A stretch of 64,000 bases of DNA from Mycteria americana. Its lineage: Eukaryota; Chordata; Aves; Ciconiiformes; Ciconiidae. The notes under the pieces were generated by a model that searched no databases, was not told where the DNA came from, and saw nothing but the letters and a program-made list of their open reading frames with translations. Numbering within the stretch: the first letter of the stretch is position 1; every line of letters starts with the position of its first letter. Location: assembly GCF_035582795.1 (NCBI RefSeq), contig NC_134367.1, positions 498,501-562,500 on the forward strand, in the 5' to 3' direction. Made by a program: the position numbers and the translations under genes. Of the stretch, positions 22,119 through 31,260 are shown in pieces.

Positions 22119-22402
22119 GGTCGCGACACGGCGCCGACGAGGGAGCCGGGCCCGCTCGGGCGGGGCGGCCCCGTCGCCACGCCCCGCCGAGGCGAGCCCC
22201 TCGCGCTGTCGCGACACCGCCGCCCTGTCGCGACAGGTGACTCGCCGTACGTGGGCGGGGGCCGCACGCAACCTTCCTGCCCCGTGATAGCCCGCGAGGC
22301 GCCCCGCGCGGGGGTGGCGGGGCGCTCCCCCTCCTCGCCTATCGCGACATCCCCGCCCGTCGCGATACACGCACCTGTCGCGATTGTCCCACCCGTCGCG
22401 AT
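22119..22402. promoter_or_regulatory. cluster of seven TCGCGA motifs (DREF/ZBED1-like)
   Basis: TCGCGA occurs at 22121, 22209, 22228, 22342, 22360, 22378 and 22396. Two copies (22207-22216 and 22226-22235) are perfect TGTCGCGACA, matching the ZBED1/hDREF consensus TGTCGYGAYA; the others fit it partly. The spacing of the last four is 18 bp each. Confidence 0.7.
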
Positions 22403-22557
22403 ACGGCCGCGACAAGCCAGGGCCCGCCGGTGCGGGAGCGTGCGGGAACTCAGCCCAGCCCAGCCCAGCCCAGCCCAGCCCCGCCGGTACCTCCCGCTCC
22501 GCTGCGCTCCCGCTCCGGCTGCGCCCGTCGCGCTCCCCGTCCGCGATCGCCTCTCAC

Positions 22558-22700
22558 CCAAACCTGCGCGAAGGGGGCGGGGCCTGACCGCCGCCACGGC
22601 CAATCGCCTCCCGTCTTTCCCGCGGGGGGCGGGGTCGGACCCCCCAGCAGGGTGGGCTGCGCGCGGCCTGACTGACAGGCGGACAGGGCGGGGCCGGCGC
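22558..22700 (-). other. DPYSL5: candidate DPYSL5 non-coding first exon
   Basis: The minus strand reads CAGGTTTGG|GTGAGAGG, a good 5' splice site after base 22558. GC boxes just upstream suggest a start near 22600-22700; the 5' limit is a guess. An alternative weaker donor is GAG|GTACCG at about 22485. Confidence 0.35.
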
Positions 22701-22828
22701 CCAGGACCCCGCCCAGCGGCGGCCACCTGCCCGCGCCGTTGCCGTGGCGACGGGAGCCGGCACAAAGGCGCGCGGGGGCGGCCCCGGGTCACCCCGGACC
22801 CCCGGCAGCGGTGGCTCCTCCCCGTGGC

Positions 22829-23466
22829 CACCATGGCCCCCCCATAGCCCCCCGTGGCCACCGTGGCCACCATGGCCCCCCATGGCCCCCCCATAGCCCC
22901 CCATGGCCCCCCCATGGTTCCCCCATAGCCCCCCCTATAGTCCCCCATGGCCCCCCCATGGCCCCCATAGCCCCCATGGCACTCGATGGCTCCTCCCCAT
23001 GGCCCCCATGGCCCCCCCATGGTTCCCCCATAGCCCCCCATGGCCACCATGGCCCCCCATGGCCCCCCCATGGCCCCCATGGCCCCCCCATGGTTCCCCC
23101 ATAGCCCCCCATGGCCACCATGGCCCCCCATGGCCCCCCCATAGCCCCCCATGGCCCCCATGGCCCCCCCATGGCCCCCATAGCCCCCATGGCACTCGAT
23201 GGCTCCTCCCCATGGCCCCCTGACCCCCCCCATAGCCCCCCATGGCCCCCATGGCCCCCCCATGGCCCCCCCATAGCCCCCCCATGGTCCCCATGGCCCC
23301 CCATAGCCCCCCCATAGCCCCCCATGGCCCCCATGGCCCCCCCATGGGTCCCCCATAGCCCCCCCATGGCCACCATGGCCCCTCCATAGCCCCCCATGGC
23401 CACCGTGGCCACCATGGCCCCCCATAGCCCCCCATGGCCCCCATGGCCCCCCGACCCCCCCCATGG
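22829..23466. repeat. CCATGGCCCC/CCATAGCCCC tandem array
   Basis: About 640 bp of 8-11 bp units built from CCATGG or CCATAG followed by runs of C. The minus strand is extremely G-rich and open in several frames, giving Gly-Gly-Tyr/Trp/Met pseudo-protein. It directly abuts the decamer satellite. Confidence 0.95.
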
Positions 23467-23520
23467 CCCCTCCCAACAACCCATCCGTGACATCCCCATG
23501 GCACCCAGTGGCCCTCCCAT

Positions 23521-26500
23521 GGCCAGTAGCACCCAGCACGGCCCAGCAGCACCCAGTAACACCCAGTAGTGCCCAGTAACACCCAGCAGTGCCCAGTACA
23601 GCCCAGTGGTGCCCAGTAACACCCAGTAACACCCAGTACAGCCCAGCAGTGCCCAACACTGCCCGGTAACACCCAGCAATGCCCAGCACAGCCTGGCAGG
23701 TCCCATCAGCACCCAGTACAGCCCAGTATTGTCCAGTGCAGCCCGGTAACACCCAGCAGTGCCCAGTACAGCCCAGTAGTGCCCAACACTGCCCAGTAAC
23801 ACCCAGTAATGCCCAGTACAGCCCAGTAGTGCCCAACACTGCCCAGTAACACCCAGCAGCGCCCAGTACAGCCCAGTAGTGCCCAACACTGCCCAGTAAC
23901 ACCCAGCAGCGCCCAGTACAGCCCAGTAACACCCAGTAATGCCCAGTACAGCCCAGTAGTGCCCAACACTGCCCAGTAACACCCAGCAGCGCCCAGTACA
24001 GCCCAGTAGTGCCCAACACTGCCCAGTAACACCCAGCAGTGCCCAGTACAGCCCAGTAGTGCCCAACACTGCCCAGTAACACCCAGCAATGCCCAGTACA
24101 GCCCAGTAGTGCCCAACACTGCCCAGTAACACCCAGTAATGCCCAGTACAGCCCAGTAGTGCCCAACACTGCCCAGTAACACCCAGCAGCGCCCAGTACA
24201 GCCCAGTAGTGCCCAACACTGCCCAGTAACACCCAGCAGCGCCCAGTACAGCCCAGTAACACCCAGTAATGCCCAGTACAGCCCAGTAGTGCCCAACACT
24301 GCCCAGTAACACCCAGCAGTGCCCAGTACAGCCCAGTAGTGCCCAACACTGCCCAGTAACACCCAGCAATGCCCAGTACAGCCCAGTAGTGCCCAACACT
24401 GCCCAGTAACACCCAGCAGCGCCCAGTACAGCCCAGTAACACCCAGTAATGCCCAGTACAGCCCAGTAGTGCCCAACACTGCCCAGTAACACCCAGCAGC
24501 GCCCAGTACAGCCCAGTAGTGCCCAACACTGCCCAGTAACACCCAGCAGTGCCCAGTACAGCCCAGTAGTGCCCAACACTGCCCAGTAACACCCAGCAAT
24601 GCCCAGTACAGCCCAGTAGTGCCCAACACTGCCCAGTAACACCCAGTAATGCCCAGTACAGCCCAGTAGTGCCCAACACTGCCCAGTAACACCCAGTAAT
24701 GCCCAGTACAGCCCAGTAGTGCCCAACACTGCCCGGTAACACCCAGCAGTGCCCAGTACAGCCCAGTAGTGCCCAACACTGCCCGGTAACACCCAGCAGC
24801 GCCCAGTACAGCCCAGTAGTGCCCAACACTGCCCAGTAACACCCAGTAATGCCCAGTACAGCCCAGTAATGCCCAGTACAGCCCAGTAGTATCCTGTACA
24901 GCCCAGTAACACCCAGCAGTGCCCAGTACAGCCCAGTAGTGCCCAACACTGCCCGGTAACACCCAGTAATGCCCAGTACAGCCCAGTAGTGCCCAACACT
25001 GCCCGGTAACACCCAGCAGTGCCCAGTACAGCCCAGTAGTGCCCAACACTGCCCAGTAACACCCAGTAATGCCCAGTACAGCCCAGTAGTGCCCAACAGT
25101 GCCCAGTAACACCCAGTAATGCCCAGTAACACCCAGTAATGCCCAGTACAGCCCAGTAGTATCCTGTACAGCCCGGTAACACCCAGCAGTGCCCAGTACA
25201 GCCCAGTAACACCCAGTAATGCCCAGTACAGCCCAGTAGTGCCCAACACTGCCCAGTAACACCCAGCAGCGCCCAGTACAGCCCAGTAGTGCCCAACACT
25301 GCCCAGTAACACCCAGCAGTGCCCAGTACAGCCCAGTAGTGCCCAACACTGCCCAGTAACACCCAGCAATGCCCAGTACAGCCCAGTAGTGCCCAACACT
25401 GCCCAGTAACACCCAGTAATGCCCAGTACAGCCCAGTAGTGCCCAACACTGCCCAGTAACACCCAGCAGCGCCCAGTACAGCCCAGTAGTGCCCAACACT
25501 GCCCAGTAACACCCAGCAGCGCCCAGTACAGCCCAGTAACACCCAGTAATGCCCAGTACAGCCCAGTAGTGCCCAACACTGCCCAGTAACACCCAGCAGC
25601 GCCCAGTACAGCCCAGTAGTGCCCAACACTGCCCAGTAACACCCAGCAGTGCCCAGTACAGCCCAGTAGTGCCCAACACTGCCCAGTAACACCCAGCAAT
25701 GCCCAGTACAGCCCAGTAGTGCCCAACACTGCCCAGTAACACCCAGCAGTGCCCAGTACAGCCCAGTAGTGCCCAACACTGCCCAGTAACACCCAGTAAT
25801 GCCCAGTACAGCCCAGTAGTGCCCAACACTGCCCAGTAACACCCAGCAGTGCCCAGTACAGCCCAGTAGTGCCCAACACTGCCCGGTAACACCCAGCAGT
25901 GCCCAGTACAGCCCAGTAGTGCCCAACACTGCCCAGTAACACCCAGCAGTGCCCAGTACAGCCCAGTAGTGCCCAACACTGCCCAGTAACACCCAGTAAT
26001 GCCCAGTACAGCCCAGTAATGCCCAGTACAGCCCAGTAGTATCCTGTACAGCCCAGTAACACCCAGCAGTGCCCAGTACAGCCCAGTAGTGCCCAACACT
26101 GCCCGGTAACACCCAGTAATGCCCAGTACAGCCCAGTAGTGCCCAACACTGCCCGGTAACACCCAGCAGCGCCCAGTACAGCCCAGTAGTGCCCAACACT
26201 GCCCAGTAACACCCAGTAATGCCCAGTACAGCCCAGTAGTGCCCAACACTGCCCAGTAACACCCAGTAATGCCCAGTAACACCCAGTAATGCCCAGTACA
26301 GCCCAGTAGTATCCTGTACAGCCCGGTAACACCCAGCAATGCCCAGTACAGCCCAGTAGTGCCCAACACTGCCCAGTAACACCCAGTAATGCCCAGTACA
26401 GCCCAGTAGTGCCCAACACTGCCCAGTAACACTCAGCAGTGCCCAGTACAGCCCAGTAGTGCCCAACACTGCCCAGTAACACCCAGCAGTGCCCAGTACA

Positions 26501-26720
26501 GCCCAGTAGTGCCCAACACTGCCCGGTAACACCCAGCAATGCCCAGTACAGCCCAGTAGTGCCCAACACTGCCCAGTAACACCCAGTAATGCCCAGTACA
26601 GCCCAGCAATGCCCAGTACAGCCCAGTAGTATCCTGTACAGCCCGGTAACACCCAGCAGTGCCCAGTACAGCCCAGTAACACCCAGTAATGGCCAGTACA
26701 GCCTGGCAGAGCCCATCAGC
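23521..26720. repeat. decamer satellite with 50-bp higher-order repeat, about 320 units
   Basis: 3.2 kb composed of 10-bp units (GCCCAGTAAC, GCCCAGTAGT, GCCCAACACT, ACCCAGCAGT, GCCCAGTACA and close variants), most often ordered as a 50-bp five-unit repeat. I followed the 10-bp register through the whole block and saw no insertion or deletion that was not a multiple of 10. The minus strand carries GGG once per unit, except in the rare ATCCTGTACA unit. All three minus-strand frames are free of stops. Confidence 0.97.
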
Positions 26721-26974
26721 ACCCAGGGGCTGGGTCGGGGGTGCTGGAGGGACCCGCTGCCCCGTCCATCCATCGCCGGCCCCTGTCCCTGTCCCTGCCC
26801 CGTCCCCGCCCTGTCCCGGCTGTGCCGCCCCGTCCTCGGGCACTGCCCGGCTCTGCCAGGTCCCTTTCCAGGCCCCTGCACCCCGTCCCTCCGCCTCTCC
26901 CAGGCCAGCGCTGCATCCCCTGAGCATCCTGCTGGCCTCGACGTCCCTGAGCATCTTCGTGGCTCAGCGTCTCG

Positions 26975-27240
26975 GCTGAGCTCGCTCCTGGCTTTTGACG
27001 TCCTCCTTGTACTGGAGGGCACGGGGGGGGGGCTCCAGTTCGGGTTGTGTCTGCCAGGACCCCCACGTCCCTTCCAGCAGCACCGTCCCCAGCCTGTATC
27101 GCTGCCAGGGGCTCTGCCTGCCCGGGGCAGGACTTTGCATTTGTCCTTGTAAGGTCCCTGCTGGCCTGTTCCTCCAGCCTGGCTCGGTCCCGCTGGTGGC
27201 AACTCTGCCCTCGAGTGACTGGGCCTTGCATATTTGGTTG
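26975..27240 (-). mobile_element. CR1 LINE fragment (antisense), interrupted
   Basis: Resembles an internal 3' portion of avian CR1 (the CCTGTATCGCTG and GGACTTTGCATTTGTCC blocks) read on the minus strand. It stops abruptly where the 3' end of a second CR1 begins at about 27240, suggesting nested insertion. Non-functional. Confidence 0.65.
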
Positions 27241-28040
27241 TCACAGAGTGGTTTGGGTGGGAAGGGACCGTTAAAGGCCATCCAGTCCAGCCCCCTGCCA
27301 CGAGCAGGGACATCTTCAACCAGAGCAGGTTGCTCAGAGCCCCGGCCAACCTGACCTGGAATGTTTCCAGGGATGGGGCATCGACCACCTCTCGGGGCAA
27401 CCTGGGCCAGTGTCTCACCACCCTCAGCGTAAAGCATTTCTTCCTTATCTCTAGTCTGGATCTCCCCTCTTTTAGTTTAAAACCATCACCCCTTGTCCTA
27501 TTGCTACAGGCCCTATCAAAAAGTCTGTCCCCATCTTTCTTACAAGCCCCCTTCAGGTACTGGCAGGCTGCTATAAGGTCTCCCCGCAGCCTTCTCTTCT
27601 CCAGGCTGAACAGCCCCAGCTCTCTCAGCCCTTCCTCACAGCAGAGGGGTTCCAGCCCTCTGACCATTTCCGTGGCCTCCTCTGGACCCGCTCCAGCAGG
27701 TCCATGTCTTTCCTGTGCTGAGGACCCCCGAGCTGGACGCAGCACTGCAGGGGGGGTCTGACCAGAGCGGAGTCGAGGGGCAGAATCCCCTCCCTCGCCC
27801 TGCTGGCCACGCTGCGGGTGATGCAGCCCAGGACATGGTTGGCTTTCTGGGCTGCGAGCGCACATCGCCGGCTCATGTCCAGCTCTTCATCCACCAGTAC
27901 CCCCAAGTCCTTCTCCGCTGGGCTGCTCTCCATCCCTTCATCCCCAGCCTGTATTGATACCGGGGGTTGCCCCGACCCAGGTGCAGGACCTTGCCCTTGG
28001 CCTTGTGGCCCTCAGGAGGTTCCCACGGGCCCTGGGGATG
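27240..28040 (-). mobile_element. CR1 LINE, 3' part of ORF2 and tail (antisense)
   Basis: Minus-strand translation gives the C-terminal reverse-transcriptase region typical of avian CR1 ([57 protein letters not shown]). Frames are split by small indels, so the copy is dead. The 3' end is at about 27240, where TTTGGGTGGGAAGGGACC precedes a degraded terminal motif. It is truncated at the 5' side like most CR1 copies. Confidence 0.9.
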
Positions 28041-28239
28041 CCAGCCCCCGCTCCAGCACAGCGACTGCAAGCGTGTTCCCCGCGAACCCCAGCGAGTGCT
28101 GCCCGGCCGCCCCGACAGCCCGGGACCCCGATGCGGTGCCCTTCGGCACCCGCTCACCGCCAGCCCCCGGCAGAGCGCGGCTCCCCAGGCTGCCCACCGC
28201 ACCCACCGCTCGCCCACCCACCGGACCCTGCGTGCCGGC

Positions 28240-28400
28240 ACCGGCCGCGCAGGGACGTGACATTTGCCTTTCTCCACCCGTCAGGGATGTCCCCCTGTCC
28301 CCATCACCTTCTGGTGATGACCGAGAGGGGCTCACAGGGCTCTCGGCAGCCCATGGGCACCCTTGGGTGCAGCACCTCGGGTCAGGGTGTCTCAGGAGAG
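28240..28400 (-). mobile_element. probable CR1 fragment
   Basis: Similarity by eye to the CR1 block containing CACCCGTCAGGGATGTCCCC and CACCCTTGGGTGCAGC, minus orientation. Short and diverged; possibly part of the same element as 27240-28040. Confidence 0.5.
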
Positions 28401-28934
28401 CCCCAGCCCGGTTCTCCTCCATTTTGGGCAGCTTCCCCCCTCCAGCCCCGTCTCCAGGCACTTGTCACTTGTCCCTGCCCTCCCCAGCCCCAGCCTGTCC
28501 CCTGGGCAGCCCCCGACCGCAGGGGGTGGGTGCTCTCCCCAGCCCTGGGGTCCCTTGACGCCCCGGCCCCCGCTGAGCCCCGGCGTCCCTGCGTGCCCCC
28601 GCAGCCCGTCCCCGTCCCCATCCTGTCCCTGTCCCCACGACCTGCCCGGCCCCTCGCCCCCACCAGCCCCTCTGCTGGGCTCTGTCCCTCGAGGGCTCCC
28701 CTGGGCCACGCTCAAGACCCAACCGCCTCGGGGTCCGGCGTAGGGACTGGGGGGGTCCCCGGGGTCTCGCCACCCACCTGGTGCTGCCTGGCTGGAGGGG
28801 AAACTGAGGCAGGAGCTGCGCGGGGCAGTTTCCTCACCCACGGCTCATGGGGCAGAAATGTGGGGTCCCACTCTGCTGGGGGTCTGCACCCCCACACCCC
28901 GGTGCTGCACGAGCAAAGCCCCCAGTGCCCTGTC

Positions 28935-29290
28935 CCGGGAGCTGGGCTCGGCCCACAGCCCCCCGCACCCGGGACTGGGACCCCACCGTCCGCTGGGACC
29001 CCACCATCACCAGGACTCTACCGCCCACTGGGACCCCAGTAACGTGCACCGGGACCCCCTATCGTCACCAGGACCCCCCCACCTGCTGGGACCCTACCAC
29101 CTACACTGGGACCCCAGTGCCCACCAGGACCCCCCAGTCGCCTGGACCCCACCGCCCGTCAGGAACCCATCACCCACCGGGACCCTACTGGGACCCCCCC
29201 ACCCACACCAGGACCCCCCCACCCCTTGAAACCCCATCGCCTCTGCAAGGACCCCCCACCCACTGGGACCCCCGCCCGGGACGCCGAGAG
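28935..29290. repeat. degenerate CTGGGACCCCA minisatellite
   Basis: About 350 bp of irregular units such as CCCACTGGGACCCCA and CACCAGGACCCCCC, immediately downstream of the DNMT3A 3' end. Confidence 0.8.
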
Positions 29291-29309
29291 GACACACAGC
29301 ACACGACTG

Positions 29310-29370
29310 CAAGGAGATTTTTTTTTTTTCTCTTTTTTTTTTTCCTCTTTTTTTCTTTTTTTTTTTTTGC
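29310..29370 (-). repeat. T-rich (A-rich on transcript strand) tract
   Basis: Runs of 11-15 T interrupted by single C or short CTC. It lies just past the distal DNMT3A poly(A) signal and marks the likely cleavage region. Confidence 0.8.
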
Positions 29371-29384
29371 ACAAAAACAGTACA

Positions 29385-29390
29385 TTTATT
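29385..29390 (-). terminator. DNMT3A: AATAAA, likely distal poly(A) signal of DNMT3A
   Basis: TTTATT on the plus strand is AATAAA on the transcript strand. It is the last canonical signal in the AT-rich region downstream of the DNMT3A stop. Other signals in the UTR are AATAAA at 29860-29865 and ATTAAA near 29529, 30000 and 30111. Confidence 0.6.
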
Positions 29391-30479
29391 CAAGTGTTCT
29401 CCAGCACAAGTACATTAGAAAGGAGCTCGTCTGTATTATACTCTTCTGGGCACCAAAGAAAAAAAAAAAAGGAGGATGGGATGGAAGCGGAACGGACAGA
29501 CTTTCTACATCTGCTGCACGCATTGACCTTTAATTAGTTCAGAACAGCTATGTCACGAGCAATACTTACACAGATACAACAGAGTGCCGGGCAAGCCCCG
29601 CGGGCCAGAACCATACGGTGAAATGCACAGTATTCAGCGGCAATAAATAGAGAAGCGACCCTAAAAAAACAAACCAACAAAAAACAAAAGGAACGAACCG
29701 AGAGAGAGAAAAGTAGAAAATAAAACGGGGTGGGGGAAAGAGCAGCTGGGGACGCTGGGCCGGGGCGGCCGCGGCGGCGGCACCGGCGCTGCCGGGAATG
29801 TGGCGGTCGGGCACGGGCTGAGCCAAATCATAGGAGAGGAGGGTACCGAACTCTACGCGTTTATTCCTCGGTATGAGTACATGATTCCCCACAAATAGTT
29901 AAGCGTCAGCTACTTCAATGTCTAGGCTAAAACACATGAAATCTCTCATTTAGTTTTCAAGTACAAAGTTAAAATGCCTTTTTGTTTTTTGTTTTTTTTT
30001 TTTAATAATAATATATAAGAGTAAAATAATAGTGCTCTTTGAAACTCCACTACAAGAAAACAAAACAAACAGTCATTATCCAGACAGCAGACTTAATTTA
30101 ACAATATATACTTTTAATAAAATGTTTTAGCACCGTGTTTGTCACCTACTCCCTCGGTGGATCTTAAGGAATTTAGGCTTTTTTTTGTTTTTACTGTTTC
30201 GTCTAGGGCTGTGCAACAAAATTGTCTGTTTGTTTTAAAAAAAGATGTGAGTCGGGTACATTAAAAACTGAACTCTTTCCCCAGGCATCCCCACGGTCCC
30301 CACCACCGCCGGCGGCTGCCGCGGAGCTGCCGACGTGCCCCCGGCACCACCGGGCCGAGCCCGGAGCCTTTCCAGTTGTGCCGCAACGGGAACCTGCTTC
30401 CCGCCGGCACCGGCTCCGGCTCCGGCACCGGCCCAGGCGTCCCAGCTGCGGGCGCCCGGGGCGGGTGCGGGAGCCGCCT

Positions 30480-31260
30480 GGGACGCGCCAACGCCGCACC
30501 GGGCCGGCACCCCGCGCTGCAGAGCCGGCTGGGACCCGGCTCACAAAAGGCGCTGCGGGGCCGAGAGGGTCCCAGGCGAGCGCTGCAGGGCTGCGCCGGG
30601 CCGGCGCGGCGCGGCGGGGCCCGCCGAGACCCCCGAACCCTGCTGCAGGGCTGTGCCCGGCTCCCGCCCGGCACCGCGGGGCCGTGCAGCGCTCGCGCCC
30701 GGTGCTGCAGGGCCACGCAGGACTCGCAATGGTGCCGCAGGACCGCGCGGCACTCGCGCCCGGCGCCGCGGGCCACGCGGGACCAGCAGCCAGCACTGCA
30801 GGGCCGCGCGAGACTGGCAGCCGGCGCTGCAGCGCCACGCAGGACCCGCAGGCAGCGCTGCGGGGCCACGCAGGACTCGCCGACAGCGCTGCAGGATGCG
30901 CGCTAAGAGCTGCGGGGCCACGCAGCACGTGCGGCCGGCGCTGCGGGCCGTGCGGGACCTGCGGGCGGTGCCGCAGGGCGGTGCAGGACCCGCGAGCGGC
31001 GTCGCAGGGCTGCGCGAGGCTCGCGTGCCGCGCCGCAGGGCCACGTAGGATTCGTAGGCGATGCTGCGGGGCCGCGCGGGACCTGCAGACAGCGCCGCGG
31101 GGCCGTGCAGCACTTGCGCCCGGTGCCGCGGGCCACGCAGGACCCGCAGACGGCGCTGCGGGGCCGTGCGAGGCTCGCACCCGGTGCCGCCGCGGCAGGC
31201 GGGACCTGCGCAGGGTGCGGCGGTCCTGTGCCAGCCTCGCCCCGGCGCTGCAGGGCAGCG
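30480..31260. repeat. GC-rich degenerate minisatellite inside DNMT3A 3' UTR region
   Basis: Recurrent blocks like GCTGCAGGGCC-ACGCAGGACTCGC and GCCGGCGCTGC, roughly 30-36 bp apart, continue for nearly 800 bp. Copies are strongly diverged. Long Arg/Ala/Gly frames on both strands are by-products. Confidence 0.65.

Larger units (their letters stand above)
17464..22557 (-). other. DPYSL5: DPYSL5 5' intron (large), with possible enhancer patch
   Basis: About 5 kb of GC-rich sequence without recognisable exons. One AT-richer patch at 18222-18270 contains ATCGAT and AAGGTCA motifs and could be a regulatory element. A short degenerate tandem repeat (GAGCGTGGCA-type) lies at 19819-19880. The right end merges into the promoter CpG island. 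Confidence 0.45.
6368..22700 (-). other. DPYSL5: DPYSL5 gene (collapsin response mediator protein 5)
   Basis: Transcription unit on the minus strand. Coding exons (high to low coordinate): 17459-17199, 15410-15252, 14413-14234, 14129-14061, 13723-13679, 13404-13329, 12497-12341, 11249-11108, 10762-10620, 10537-10330, 8803-8635 and 7675-7590. Every border is GT-AG and the phases agree throughout. The first coding exon starts at an acceptor (exon edge 17463) only 4 bp before the ATG, so at least one non-coding 5' exon lies upstream; the best candidate ends at 22558 in the CpG island at 21.3-22.75 kb. The 3' end is set by an ATTAAA signal at 6368-6373. Introns are short (about 0.2-2 kb), except intron 1 at roughly 5 kb. 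Confidence 0.9.
21300..22760 (-). promoter_or_regulatory. DPYSL5: CpG island, candidate DPYSL5 promoter
   Basis: CpG-dense sequence with GC boxes (around 22575, 22627 and 22686), a CCAAT element at 22600 and a cluster of TCGCGA sites. It is the only strong CpG island between the first coding exon of DPYSL5 and DNMT3A. A minus-strand donor at 22557/22556 gives a plausible non-coding first exon. Assignment to DPYSL5 is by position and orientation, without transcript evidence. Confidence 0.55.

Noticed and set aside
21554-27865. Very long minus-strand ORF (2103 codons) as a giant repeat protein gene
   Set aside because: It is composed of satellite decamers that lack stops in all three frames, plus CR1 and CpG-island sequence; no start context, splice structure or conserved domain supports it.
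29640-29650. Plus-strand AATAAA near 29642 as end of a plus-strand gene
   Set aside because: No plus-strand exon is present nearby; the region is the AT-rich DNMT3A 3' UTR.
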